From a virus, in IMG/VR virus record IMGVR_UViG_3300024520_000121, positions 1 through 47,002 of that record: 47,002 nt of DNA, one strand, 5' to 3'. The translations under genes and the position numbers were made by a program. Shown piece after piece: positions 7,495-15,062 of the stretch (its first letter is position 1; every line of letters begins with the position of its first letter). The notes under the pieces are model-generated. The model searched no databases, had not been told where the DNA came from, and saw only the letters and a list, made by a program, of their open reading frames with translations.

Positions 7495-8112
7495 CTATTG
7501 CTCCCACCGAAACTTCCTGCTGAGGGCGGCCAGCCGATCAACTGCCTCCAGAATTCCCGGGCGGATATCGTCGTTGAATCGGGGATGGTCCTCCGGATTC
7601 TGGCCGCGCGGTACGTCAACCCACAGGCTGGTGAATGGCGTCCTGCAACGGCGACCGACAAGCACCACGGCTGGTAGATCGTCAGCCTCTTTCCACTCGC
7701 GCTTGAACGACCAGTACTCTTCACACCGTTGGCCCTCCCACTTGCCAGACTTCTGGTAGCCGCCGTAGGGAAACTTGTACCGCACCGGGTGTCCGTCCTT
7801 CCCCAGCATAGGGCTTCTGAACTCGAATTCAGCATTCAACACGTAGCAGGCCGAGGGGAGGGTCTTCCCGGTCCGGTCCGCCGGCTTGACCTTCCCCCCA
7901 GAGCGATCCCAGCCACGGGACATCCAGCCGTCGAGGAATTTGTACCGGCCACCAGGAGTCTTGGACCCCTTCCTCTCCTCGTGCTGGTAGGCCTGCTGCA
8001 GACAGAGATCCACATGCTCCCGGTTGTACATCTCCACCCAAATGTCGTAGTTGGCCTGCCACTTGTCCACAAACGCGAGTTGCTGTTTGACCGCCTTCTC
8101 CCCGACGACCAT
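7495..8112 (-). CDS. 205-residue protein of unknown function
   Basis: Starts at ATG 8112, with GAGGGAG five nt upstream and 11 bp after the spike stop; an upstream in-frame start at 8217 would overlap the spike gene by 95 bp. The N-terminus is helical (MVVGEKAVKQQLAFVDKW). The middle is aromatic and Gly/Lys-rich with many Trp and Tyr (WMSRGWDRSGGK, FPYGGYQKSG). The C-terminus ends in a helix VDRLAALSRKFRWEQ. No family is recognised. Position after the beta-helix gene suggests a tail-fibre accessory or host-interaction role. Confidence 0.55.
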   Translation of the reverse strand: MVVGEKAVKQQLAFVDKWQANYDIWVEMYNREHVDLCLQQAYQHEERKGSKTPGGRYKFLDGWMSRGWDRSGGKVKPADRTGKTLPSACYVLNAEFEFRSPMLGKDGHPVRYKFPYGGYQKSGKWEGQRCEEYWSFKREWKEADDLPAVVLVGRRCRTPFTSLWVDVPRGQNPEDHPRFNDDIRPGILEAVDRLAALSRKFRWEQ

Positions 8113-8122
8113 GGGAACTCCC

Positions 8123-9532
8123 TCAGTCCTCCACCACCTTGGGCGTAACTCCAGCGATGGCGGGATCGGCAACGTCTCCGTTGAGGTCCTGGTCGACGTC
8201 TCCTTCTCGGTGTCCATAGTCTCCTACCTTGCATTTGGGGTGATTGTTTGCGGCGATGAGAAATGCGGACCAGGTGTGGTACTTGACGCCATCGAGCCAG
8301 CACGTCCCACGCACCTTCATTTGGGGGCCACTGTCGAAGTGCCAGAGCTTGGTGACGTGGTCCCTGGTGTCGATGTCGAGTGCTGGTGCGGAGCCGTCGT
8401 CCGTCATGATCCGGGTGCGGTTGAGCTTTCCAAACTCCACGTAGGAGAACTTGGCGCAAGGCCTGCGAGCAGAACCCTTACCGACCCCCATGCGGAGCTT
8501 GGACTCTGTGATCACCACCTTGCGAGTGCCGGTCCAGTGGGCCTGGGCTCCTGGCTCGTCGTCTGTCCACTTGTGCCCGTCCTCGTCGTATTTGTTCGGC
8601 TCCACGACCACGCACCCGGTGATGTTGTCGACGACGTCGGGGTGCAGCAACTCGGGGTTGGCTCCCTGGAGGATGTCGCACTGAGAGATGTGTACCAGCC
8701 CGGTGCGGTTGCCTTTGATGGTGATTGACGACCCGCCTCCACCCATCTCCAAACAGGTGTTCTCCGCGCGGACCCGGTGCAAGATGATCTTGCCTGATGC
8801 AGCTGGTCCCTCGTGAGGTCTGGCGGTGTCTTGCAGGAAGGTTCTGCCGGCCCCGTAGAAGCGAGCACCAGACATCAGCACATTGCCAACGCTGTTGTGA
8901 AGGTAGAAGAAGTGCTCCTTCTTGATGCCGTGTCCGCCACCCCCGAACCAGGTGAGACCGCCCTCGATGCCGTAGGTGAGACAGCCCCACTTGGACGCCT
9001 CGCCAGTCATCCGCTGAAAGTCCCACTCTCCGTCCATGTAGCAGTTGATGAACGATAGTTCGGCAAATCCTGGATGGTCTCCGTGCCAACGTCTGCTGTA
9101 GGGATTTTCCGTTCCCAGGGCTCTTTGGTCATCTCCCTCGAACACGATGCCACTGAAGCGGATGGGCACGTTTGACCACTCGACGTACAGCGTCTGGCTA
9201 CCGCCAACTGGGTTTTCTCGAAGCCTCACGGTACCAGGGTGTTTGGCTTCGTAGTTGATACACCTACTAATGTCTTGGAGTTCAGTCTCGAAGAAGTGCT
9301 TGCTGACCCTGAAGTGGGGATAGTCTCCTGGCCGCATGAACACCGTGTCCCCTGGTTCAACCAATCCTGGCAGCGTGCCCGCGTGCGACCTGTTCATCCC
9401 ATGGAGCGTCCACAAGGGATTGTTGCGCTTCGGGTCCGTTGACGGCGGCAAATGCAGGTTCTCCTCCGTGTCCAGGTTCGTGATCACGTACCCACCACCG
9501 CGCTTGATCGGTCCTACCTCCCACGTCGTCAT
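8123..9532 (-). CDS. Pectate-lyase-like beta-helix protein, probable tail spike
   Basis: A 469-residue protein starting at ATG 9532, which overlaps the previous stop as ATGA and has AGGA six nt upstream. GLVEPGDTVFMRPGDY (about 56-71) is the typical entry to a right-handed parallel beta-helix. Short repeated strands with Asn, Gly and Val follow (IRFSGIVFEGDD, ILHRVRAENTCLEMGGGGSS, LVHISQCDILQG). Such folds are common in phage tail spikes that bind or cleave surface polysaccharide. It lies among replication-type genes rather than in the late operon, so a non-virion carbohydrate-active role is possible. No catalytic residues can be named. Confidence 0.6.
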   Translation of the reverse strand: MTTWEVGPIKRGGGYVITNLDTEENLHLPPSTDPKRNNPLWTLHGMNRSHAGTLPGLVEPGDTVFMRPGDYPHFRVSKHFFETELQDISRCINYEAKHPGTVRLRENPVGGSQTLYVEWSNVPIRFSGIVFEGDDQRALGTENPYSRRWHGDHPGFAELSFINCYMDGEWDFQRMTGEASKWGCLTYGIEGGLTWFGGGGHGIKKEHFFYLHNSVGNVLMSGARFYGAGRTFLQDTARPHEGPAASGKIILHRVRAENTCLEMGGGGSSITIKGNRTGLVHISQCDILQGANPELLHPDVVDNITGCVVVEPNKYDEDGHKWTDDEPGAQAHWTGTRKVVITESKLRMGVGKGSARRPCAKFSYVEFGKLNRTRIMTDDGSAPALDIDTRDHVTKLWHFDSGPQMKVRGTCWLDGVKYHTWSAFLIAANNHPKCKVGDYGHREGDVDQDLNGDVADPAIAGVTPKVVED

Positions 9533-9762
9533 CGGCTTTCCTTTCGTAGATTCTGAGGCGACACCAACCACTTGCCATCCCGGCACTTCTTCTGTTTCAC
9601 CCGAACCAACATTTGCTGTCCATGGTGCCAGATAGAGCCGACAACGACGACCCGCCGGCCATCGCCCTCTCTCTTATGCGACCTATGATTTGTTGGCTTC
9701 CAACCTGTGTTGACCTTGATAATCGCAGACTCTCCCTCGTACCAAATTCTAGAACGGTCCAT
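9529..9762 (-). CDS. 77-residue basic protein, unknown
   Basis: ATG 9762 has AGGAGG five nt upstream; an in-frame Met at 9777 is poorer. The sequence has short beta strands (SAIIKVNTGW, RRVVVVGSIWHH, QQMLVRVKQ) in a small barrel-like pattern and is strongly basic, which would suit nucleic-acid binding. The stop overlaps the spike start as ATGA, and the 5' end overlaps the nuclease-like gene by 14 bp. No family is recognised. Confidence 0.55.
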   Translation of the reverse strand: MDRSRIWYEGESAIIKVNTGWKPTNHRSHKREGDGRRVVVVGSIWHHGQQMLVRVKQKKCRDGKWLVSPQNLRKESR

Positions 9763-10165
9763 CGTTTCCTCCTGCAAACTGAGCTTCCTCCCACTGGTCG
9801 AGAGTGATCGCCTCCCGCCTCACCGCCCATTTTTTCTTCTCCCCCCTCGGACCCTTCTGGCTCCAACTCCAGATCTCGAATACATTGCCGATGCCAGCTA
9901 AGTAGATACGCAATCTTGGCTCTGCGAGCGCCTTCTTCCGATGTGCTGCATGCCCCGACCCGGAACACGCCTGCACCCCGAGAAGCGGCTGGCCTGACTT
10001 GATTGCCGCAATGTCCACAACGCCGAACAGGTCCACTCGAACCCCTCCCGTTCTGGCCTTGCCCGTTTTGTCCGTACCCCTGAACTGAATCCATTTCTCC
10101 GCCTTTTCCGGGTGCCACCCCTCACTTCTCAACAACTCCAGGCACCTCTCGATATTGCTCGGCAC
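9749..10165 (-). CDS. Small PD-(D/E)XK-like nuclease candidate
   Basis: A 138-residue protein starting at GTG 10165 with GGAGAG five nt upstream, overlapping the methyltransferase gene by 44 bp. The core VRVDLFGVVDIAAI, then LLGVQACSGSGHAAHRKK, then IEIW-like strands and WAVRREAITLDQWEEA matches a recurrent small phage protein. Its Asp...Q/E-x-K arrangement resembles restriction-endonuclease or resolvase folds. The Glu of a canonical E-x-K is replaced by Gln here. If active it could be a Holliday resolvase or a nicking enzyme acting with the recombination genes. The nuclease call is an inference from pattern. Confidence 0.45.
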   Translation of the reverse strand: MPSNIERCLELLRSEGWHPEKAEKWIQFRGTDKTGKARTGGVRVDLFGVVDIAAIKSGQPLLGVQACSGSGHAAHRKKALAEPRLRIYLAGIGNVFEIWSWSQKGPRGEKKKWAVRREAITLDQWEEAQFAGGNDGPF

Positions 10166-11066
10166 TGAATCTCTCCATGAGGGTCAGAAATGCGTTTGCA
10201 GCCACTCTTGGTACAACAGCGTTTCCGAGGCAGTGCAGTCTGTCCAGCCTAGAGGGTACCCCATCAGCCACTCGACCCACCTCGGGTTCAGTTGCCCACC
10301 ATCCTGCTCCTTGATCACTTCCGGCAACTGGGCCGACCTCTTGACCTTGTCCTGGCCTATCATCTTCCCCTTCGTCGCCGCCCCTGTTCCCCTGTTGTGT
10401 CCGTCCCTCGCCGTTGGTGTTGGGTACATCCTCACCGCGTCCGTCAGGCTCACGCCATCGTGGCAGCCCTTGCTCTCTGTTCTCCCACCGCTTGACTTCG
10501 AATCCCCCGCGGTAGGTGTTGGCCATGAATGGGTGGCGGGAGGTGGTGCCTGCGACTCGACGTCCGACGAGAAATACCCTTCTCCTGATATGTGGAGCTC
10601 CGCCGGCCTGTGCAGAAAACACGTCCCACTCCGCATCGAACCCGAGTTCGGCCAGGTCGCGGAGTACGTCACCAAATCCTCGAACAAGGAGCCCTGGGAC
10701 GTTTTCCAAGACCACGACAGACGGCTCCACCTCGCGAAGCACTCGCGCGACATCCGGCCAGAGCCAGCGATCGTCGTTTTGCCCGGCTTGAGACCCAGCG
10801 CACGAGACAGGTTGGCACGGAAACCCAGCAGTGACGATATCCACCGATGCACTCCATGGTCCGCCTCTGAAGGTTTCAAGTAGATCCCAGATAGGAGCCG
10901 GATCCAGGGCCTTGCTTTCCATCCTGTCCACCAAGGTGGCCGCGGCGTAGGCATCCCGTTCGACGTAACAAAGAGTCTGGTATCTGGGTCCAATGGCGAG
11001 CCTGAGTCCGAGTTCGAGTCCACCAATTCCGGAACATAGAGATAGCCCATAGATTTTGATCCTCAT
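10122..11066 (-). CDS. C5-cytosine DNA methyltransferase
   Basis: A 314-residue protein with the motif order of Dcm-type enzymes: SAM-binding LSLCSGIGGLELGL (8-21), catalytic GFPCQPVS with Cys84, ENVPGL (121-126), QAGGAPHIRRRVFLVG (153-168), a variable recognition region (about 170-270) and GNAVVP (281-286). It transfers a methyl group from S-adenosylmethionine to C5 of cytosine in a specific DNA sequence. ATG 11066 overlaps the upstream stop as ATGA; a start at 11087 is less likely. No full-size restriction endonuclease is adjacent, so protection from host restriction or regulatory marking is the likely role. The target site cannot be read. Confidence 0.92.
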   Translation of the reverse strand: MRIKIYGLSLCSGIGGLELGLRLAIGPRYQTLCYVERDAYAAATLVDRMESKALDPAPIWDLLETFRGGPWSASVDIVTAGFPCQPVSCAGSQAGQNDDRWLWPDVARVLREVEPSVVVLENVPGLLVRGFGDVLRDLAELGFDAEWDVFSAQAGGAPHIRRRVFLVGRRVAGTTSRHPFMANTYRGGFEVKRWENREQGLPRWREPDGRGEDVPNTNGEGRTQQGNRGGDEGEDDRPGQGQEVGPVAGSDQGAGWWATEPEVGRVADGVPSRLDRLHCLGNAVVPRVAANAFLTLMERFSAEQYREVPGVVEK

Positions 11067-11917
11067 AGTCCACACATCCCTTCGCACTCCTGGTTCCAGA
11101 GCATCTGCTGACCGTGGTCGATGTCGGTCGAGAGGTCAATCTCCTCCAGTGGGATCAGCTTCTGGTGCAGGTACATCTCCCCGCGCATCCCGCCAGAGTG
11201 TCTGATGGCCCGGTCGAATTCGAGTGCATCCTCCCACTCCTCCGAGTTCTCCCTGGTGTTGCGCCACTCGTTGTCGCTCTTGAACGGACACCCGATGCAG
11301 GCCGAGCGCGGGAACTCACGATCAGGGTAGTGCTTGGAGAGCCATCGAAGGATGCCAGCTCGCGAGTACGTCTTGTCGAGCATCATCTGCGGCAGCCCCA
11401 GAAACGGGTACACGAACTCCTGCCAGAGGGTTTTGGCCAACCGTGCCCTGCGCGCCTCATCGCTGGAGATTCCCATCCACTGCTGAACCACGACCTCTTT
11501 GGGCATGCGCTGGCGCGGCTTGATACCGAGGAGTTCTTTGGTCTTCTTCTCGATGGGGCCGATCTTGTACTCCAGCGTGCATTGCCTTCGAATCTGGCCC
11601 TTCTTGCCGTCCTGCTGCTTGGTGAACAGCGGCATACTCATGCTTCGCACACAGGAGCGACGGCCTTCCCCAGAGATCCCCCTCACCTGCGACTGCATGG
11701 CGTCATCCCGGAGGTTGCCCTTCCTGACAACATACATGGGGATCCCCGCCAACTCCGACTGAACCGTCAGCCACTCAAGCGTCTCGTAGACTCCCTTTGG
11801 CTCCCACCCAGTGTCCGCGAAGATCGCCGCATCCAGCTTGGGTAGGTCCCCGCGACAGGACATGAGAAGAAGGGCAGAGGACTGCACACCAGCCCCCAGA
11901 CTGAGTATCTGCAACAT
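11063..11917 (-). CDS. PAPS-reductase-like ATP pyrophosphatase family protein
   Basis: A 284-residue protein starting at ATG 11917 (TGATG with the previous stop). ILSLGAGVQSSALLLMS (4-20) is a P-loop-like motif of the adenine-nucleotide alpha-hydrolase superfamily, followed by AAIFADTGWEP. QCTLEYKIGPIEK, WMGISSDEARR and SACIGCPFKSDNEW are also characteristic of the phage PAPS-reductase-like group. Members activate a substrate with ATP, and some act in nucleic-acid sulfuration or modification. The phage versions are not well characterised, and this one lies directly before a DNA methyltransferase. Sulfate reduction itself is unlikely. A role in base or backbone modification, or in counter-defence, is inference. 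Confidence 0.75.
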   Translation of the reverse strand: MLQILSLGAGVQSSALLLMSCRGDLPKLDAAIFADTGWEPKGVYETLEWLTVQSELAGIPMYVVRKGNLRDDAMQSQVRGISGEGRRSCVRSMSMPLFTKQQDGKKGQIRRQCTLEYKIGPIEKKTKELLGIKPRQRMPKEVVVQQWMGISSDEARRARLAKTLWQEFVYPFLGLPQMMLDKTYSRAGILRWLSKHYPDREFPRSACIGCPFKSDNEWRNTRENSEEWEDALEFDRAIRHSGGMRGEMYLHQKLIPLEEIDLSTDIDHGQQMLWNQECEGMCGL

Positions 11918-12132
11918 CAGGCACCCCACTCGGCCAACTCGACCGCGAATAAGAGGCACTCGTTCCTCAGCAACTTGGCACAATTCACGGCATCCTTGGC
12001 CATCCTCACCTGGTCCTCCTTGCTAAGGTTGCAGCCAAAGTTCTCCTCGACCATGATCTTCATGAACGGCTCCGCCCTCGCGTACCATTCGTCTGCGATC
12101 TCCATCACTCGCATCGTCTCTACATCGTCCAC
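11917..12132 (-). CDS. 71-residue helical protein, unknown
   Basis: GTG 12132 has GGAGG seven nt upstream; a GTG at 12147 is in frame but overlaps the preceding micro-gene. The protein is acidic and helical (MEIADEWYARAEPFMKIMVEE, QVRMAKDAVNCAKLLRNECLL) without a recognised domain. Its stop overlaps the PAPS-reductase-like start, so the two are co-translated and may act together. Confidence 0.55.
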   Translation of the reverse strand: MDDVETMRVMEIADEWYARAEPFMKIMVEENFGCNLSKEDQVRMAKDAVNCAKLLRNECLLFAVELAEWGA

Positions 12133-12136
12133 CCGT

Positions 12137-12217
12137 TCACCTCCCACAAAGAAACAGCACCAGGGTCGCGAGCGCGACCCCGATGCCGAGACAAATCAGT
12201 GCTTCTCGAAACCTCAC
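12137..12217 (-). CDS. 26-residue membrane peptide
   Basis: GTG 12217 overlaps the preceding TGA as GTGA. The peptide MRFREALICLGIGVALATLV (first 20 of 26) continues into LFLCGR, with a basic end on each side of one hydrophobic span, and stops just before the next ribosome site. It closely parallels the 29-residue membrane peptide at 1695. Function unknown. Confidence 0.5.
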   Translation of the reverse strand: MRFREALICLGIGVALATLVLFLCGR

Positions 12218-13305
12218 TCTGCGCCCATCTCTGCTTCAAGCAGCTTTCTCCAGACAAGGTACAAGCTAGACACCGAGGCCCTCCCTACCGCGGACGGATC
12301 AACCCCCTCTGCGCCGCAGTAAAGGTCGAAGTCCCGGTGATCCCGGAACGCCTTCACCTTCTCGGTCAGAGCGGATCGCCTCTTTTTGAGATTTGTCGGT
12401 AGCCCCTCGGTGTCCAACTCGCCCCCACTACCCTCCATGAAATCGCCGGTGCCCCCGGCTTTGGAGGTACTCGATGTGCCCTTGATCTCCTGGTTGACGG
12501 TGTCTGCAACAGACCTGTGCTCAGGTCCGGTCACGAACGTCTCATCCACCGTACTGTTGCCGTCACTGATGGACTGATGGGCTGCTCGCAAGGACGCGAG
12601 TTCACCCGGCTGCAACACGTCGAGTCCGTGACCAAGGTAGTTCTCGATCATCTGGACGTTGACGCCAAGCCCACTGAATGCCTTTACCAACCTGGTAATG
12701 GTTCCTGTCCGGTCCTGGGAAAGCTCCCCGCTGCTGGCCTTCTGCTTCGTCTGCTCGACTTGCTCCAGGCTCTCCTCGACCAACCACTTCGGCAGGATCT
12801 TGAGGATGGCGTTGCGCTCCAGGATGGCCCCTCGACGGTTGAGCAACTCTCGGAGGTCACGCTCGTCAGGGGTCACCCACGAGGTCTCTCCGGTCTTCTT
12901 GTTCCTGCGCTGGATCTTCTTGGCGAACTTGTCCTCGCCCTCCGAGTAGGTGTTGGTCTCCAGGTCGAACGCGAACCCCTTGATGTGGAGCCTCTCGTCG
13001 TCCTCGTCCACCACCCGGATCCCGCTTCTCATGTTGCCCCAGGCAGCCGCCAACTCCCGAGCGAACTCCACGGAAGGGCCCTTGATTTGGGTGCCACCCC
13101 TGGGGAACTCGTACTGGGCCAGGTTGGCGAACGAGGGGCGAACACACGACCGGTTGATGCGCTCAATGGCCACCATCTCGTTCCGCGGGAATCTCCGCGC
13201 CATGATCACCTGAGCCTCGATCTCCCCCCTCTCCCTGTGTTCTGCTACTACCTCGGTAGTTGATGGTTTTGCCACCTCGGCATTTTCTAGCGCTTTCACT
13301 TCCAT
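12214..13305 (-). CDS. Candidate single-strand annealing / recombination protein
   Basis: A 363-residue protein starting at ATG 13305 with GGAG seven nt upstream. The core (about 60-250) carries QIKGPSVEFARELAAAWGNM, a beta region ending LHIKGFAFDLET, RDLRELLNRRGAILERN and a C-terminal helical element with LGHGLDVLQPGELASLR. I recall this pattern from phage genes next to RecE/YqaJ-type exonucleases and SSB, exactly as here. By context it would load on ssDNA produced by the exonuclease and anneal complementary strands, as RecT or Beta do. I cannot show homology to RecT, Erf or Rad52 by eye, so the function is inferred from the cassette. Confidence 0.5.
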   Translation of the reverse strand: MEVKALENAEVAKPSTTEVVAEHRERGEIEAQVIMARRFPRNEMVAIERINRSCVRPSFANLAQYEFPRGGTQIKGPSVEFARELAAAWGNMRSGIRVVDEDDERLHIKGFAFDLETNTYSEGEDKFAKKIQRRNKKTGETSWVTPDERDLRELLNRRGAILERNAILKILPKWLVEESLEQVEQTKQKASSGELSQDRTGTITRLVKAFSGLGVNVQMIENYLGHGLDVLQPGELASLRAAHQSISDGNSTVDETFVTGPEHRSVADTVNQEIKGTSSTSKAGGTGDFMEGSGGELDTEGLPTNLKKRRSALTEKVKAFRDHRDFDLYCGAEGVDPSAVGRASVSSLYLVWRKLLEAEMGAE

Positions 13306-14168
13306 GATTCTTCTCCGTCGAGTTGCCGGCGCACCCACGAGGGCAGGCCAATGACTTGCACACCTTCCACCCGGTCAGGCCAGTGGTTGGTCTCCATGCA
13401 CAGTTTCCACTCCGCTAGCAGGGCCTTGTACTGACGACGACCTCGGTCCAAGTCTTCTGGGTCTAGTTCGAACACGGCTACCTCATAAGGCGGCTCGCGC
13501 TGGATGACGATGAAGATGAACGAGGAGTACTCGTAGTTGTTCCAGCGCAGCCCGTCGATGTACATGGCCGCCGAGATGTGGTGCTGGAAGTCTGCCAGGG
13601 TCCGCTGGAATGACTCGCGAGTTGCGGACTTGCTGGTCTTGATGTCGACAACGGTCTCCCACTCAGGGACGAGTGCGTCAGGCCGACCGCGACAGAGAAC
13701 ATCGGACCCGGGATCGTTCCAGATAACCGTCACCTCCCTGTCCTCCACCTTCTCCATGATGTGCTTGGCGGCAGAGTTCTTGTCGAGGGCCCCGAGCATG
13801 CATGTCTGGTGGACCAGGTCGCGAGCACGGATGAGTAGCTTGCCTCTGTCGGCCGCGTCCGCGATGTTTGCTTGCGTCATCCTGGCCCCGTTGAAGACCT
13901 CGTAATCCTTCTCGTAACGCTCGTGTTCCAACAGGCGGCAGTGAAACGCAGACCCGAACTCCATCACTGCTGTTGAGCCGAGACCCGGGTTGTCCAGTGT
14001 CCACTTGCAGGCTTTGGGTGATACCTTTAAGCGCTTGAGCGTACTGGAAGACGGGATCCACATCCCGCTAGGGTGACGCATTGAATGATACTCACGCTCA
14101 GGGATGGCACTGAACAACCCGGTTTGAATTTCATCTTTGAGGATGTCGGTGTCAGAAGGGGATGTCAT
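13296..14168 (-). CDS. RecE-like (DUF3799/PD-(D/E)XK) exonuclease
   Basis: A 290-residue protein. EREYHSM (25-30), GSAFHCRLLEHERY (72-85), CRGRPDAL (159-166) and VVDIKTSK (173-180) reproduce the order of the RecE C-terminal nuclease. His76, Glu81, Asp164, Asp175 and Lys177 are the likely metal-binding and catalytic residues. It then carries the usual FIFIVIQREPPYEVAVFELD strand and a C-terminal LPSWVRR. The enzyme resects dsDNA to leave ssDNA. ATG 14168 has GGAGG at six nt; ATG 14171 also exists. It overlaps the SSB and annealing-protein genes, forming a compact recombination cassette. Confidence 0.88.
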   Translation of the reverse strand: MTSPSDTDILKDEIQTGLFSAIPEREYHSMRHPSGMWIPSSSTLKRLKVSPKACKWTLDNPGLGSTAVMEFGSAFHCRLLEHERYEKDYEVFNGARMTQANIADAADRGKLLIRARDLVHQTCMLGALDKNSAAKHIMEKVEDREVTVIWNDPGSDVLCRGRPDALVPEWETVVDIKTSKSATRESFQRTLADFQHHISAAMYIDGLRWNNYEYSSFIFIVIQREPPYEVAVFELDPEDLDRGRRQYKALLAEWKLCMETNHWPDRVEGVQVIGLPSWVRRQLDGEESWK

Positions 14169-14517
14169 CATCGTCCTCCACGGGAACCGGCTGCGACTTC
14201 GGGGTGTTGCCTGTCACATGGACACTCTCGACCTGCATGGTGATCTTCCACTCATCCTCTCGCTTGCGTGACGACACCGAGCCCGTGAACACCACCTCAT
14301 CTCCTTCCGATAATCCTGCGATGAGCTGGGCGCGTGGCCCGAATGCGATACAGTCCTGGTAGTGCTTGTACTCACTCCACGTCCCGTTCTTGCGCTGGAA
14401 CTTCTGGAGGTTGAGCAACGTGCATGTTCCCATGTCCACACCTGAGTCTAGCTGGTGGCTTTTGACCTTGCTCACCGTCCCGCTCAGTACCAGTAGATTG
14501 ACACCTGTTTTCGACAT
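14152..14517 (-). CDS. ssb: Single-stranded DNA-binding protein
   Basis: A 121-residue OB-fold protein. Strands LLVLSGTVSKV, GTCTLLNLQKF, YQDCIAFGPRAQLIAGL and GDEVVFTGSVSSRK follow the bacterial SSB order, and the protein ends in an acidic tail DDDDIPF (115-121), the signature that recruits SSB partners. It coats ssDNA during replication and recombination. ATG 14517 has GGGAGG seven nt upstream. As first gene of the leftward unit it reads from the divergent promoter region, followed by the exonuclease and the annealing protein. Confidence 0.9.
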   Translation of the reverse strand: MSKTGVNLLVLSGTVSKVKSHQLDSGVDMGTCTLLNLQKFQRKNGTWSEYKHYQDCIAFGPRAQLIAGLSEGDEVVFTGSVSSRKREDEWKITMQVESVHVTGNTPKSQPVPVEDDDDIPF

Positions 14518-14546
14518 TCGCTAATCCTCCCTCAAGAAGTGTGGCC

Positions 14547-14575
14547 TTGACGCACGAGTATATACCGAGTATGGT
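14547..14575 (+). promoter_or_regulatory. Sigma70-like promoter with overlapping direct repeats
   Basis: TTGACG (14547-14552) and TATGGT (14570-14575) are 17 bp apart, matching five and four of six consensus positions. Two identical CGAGTAT repeats (14555-14561 and 14566-14572), 11 bp apart, and a GTATATAC palindrome (14558-14565) overlap it. It would drive the rightward small-protein operon. On the opposite strand TATACT (14562-14557) could be a -10 for the SSB unit, though it lacks a good -35. Confidence 0.6.
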
Positions 14576-14634
14576 AACGGTTTTCTAGCTGGAAAGCAAC
14601 GCCTGGCGCGGGTCACGGAACTTGAGGGAGCCAA

Positions 14635-14805
14635 ATGCAACAGGTCAAGTTTGAGAGGACGACGATCACGGTGAGCGCGAAGTTGCTGACCAAGGTCAGG
14701 CGGCTGCGCAAGCGATTCCGGAGGCTGAACGTCTCCGCGGTCTGCGAGGAGGCACTTTGGGAATATGTCAGGAAGTTAGAGGAAGAGGGAAAGGCGAAGA
14801 CATGA
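14635..14805 (+). CDS. Ribbon-helix-helix DNA-binding protein
   Basis: A 56-residue protein with the CopG/Arc architecture. A beta strand RTTITVS (8-14) is followed by helix AKLLTKVRRLRKRF (15-28), a turn, then helix LNVSAVCEEALWEYVRKLEE. Such proteins dimerise through the strand and bind DNA cooperatively. GAGGGAG four nt before ATG 14635 supports the start. It is the first gene after the promoter at 14547-14575, whose two 11-bp-spaced CGAGTAT repeats are a natural operator for two stacked dimers. Autoregulation, and perhaps control of the divergent SSB unit, is the likely role. Confidence 0.75.
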   Translation: MQQVKFERTTITVSAKLLTKVRRLRKRFRRLNVSAVCEEALWEYVRKLEEEGKAKT

Positions 14806-15062
14806 AGAAGGCGGTAGTTGATAAGGCGCTGGAGGAGATAAAGGCGAACGGCTGGGTCGAAGAGGTCCCCCCTGGAAGCGACCAGTGGAGGCAAACACCC
14901 TTGGGGGCGGTGGTTTCTGAAATCCAATCCTTTGCTGAGTCACTGGAAGAGCGCGGGATCACAGGAGTCATCGTGGAGGTGCGGTGTGACCAGACAAAGC
15001 CGGTGAGGATCTTCCGAGAGGACAGTCGGCCCGACGATGATGACGGGTGGGGGGAAGTATGA
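14802..15062 (+). CDS. 86-residue protein, unknown
   Basis: ATG 14802 overlaps the regulator stop as ATGA. The sequence begins with helix AVVDKALEEIKANGWVEEV, followed by Gln/Ser-rich helices and beta strand GVIVEVRCDQTKPVRIF, and ends in an acidic tail DDDDGWGEV. No family is recognised. A small alpha/beta protein expressed first in the early operon, together with the ribbon-helix-helix protein, suggests a regulatory or host-directed role. Confidence 0.55.
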   Translation: MKKAVVDKALEEIKANGWVEEVPPGSDQWRQTPLGAVVSEIQSFAESLEERGITGVIVEVRCDQTKPVRIFREDSRPDDDDGWGEV

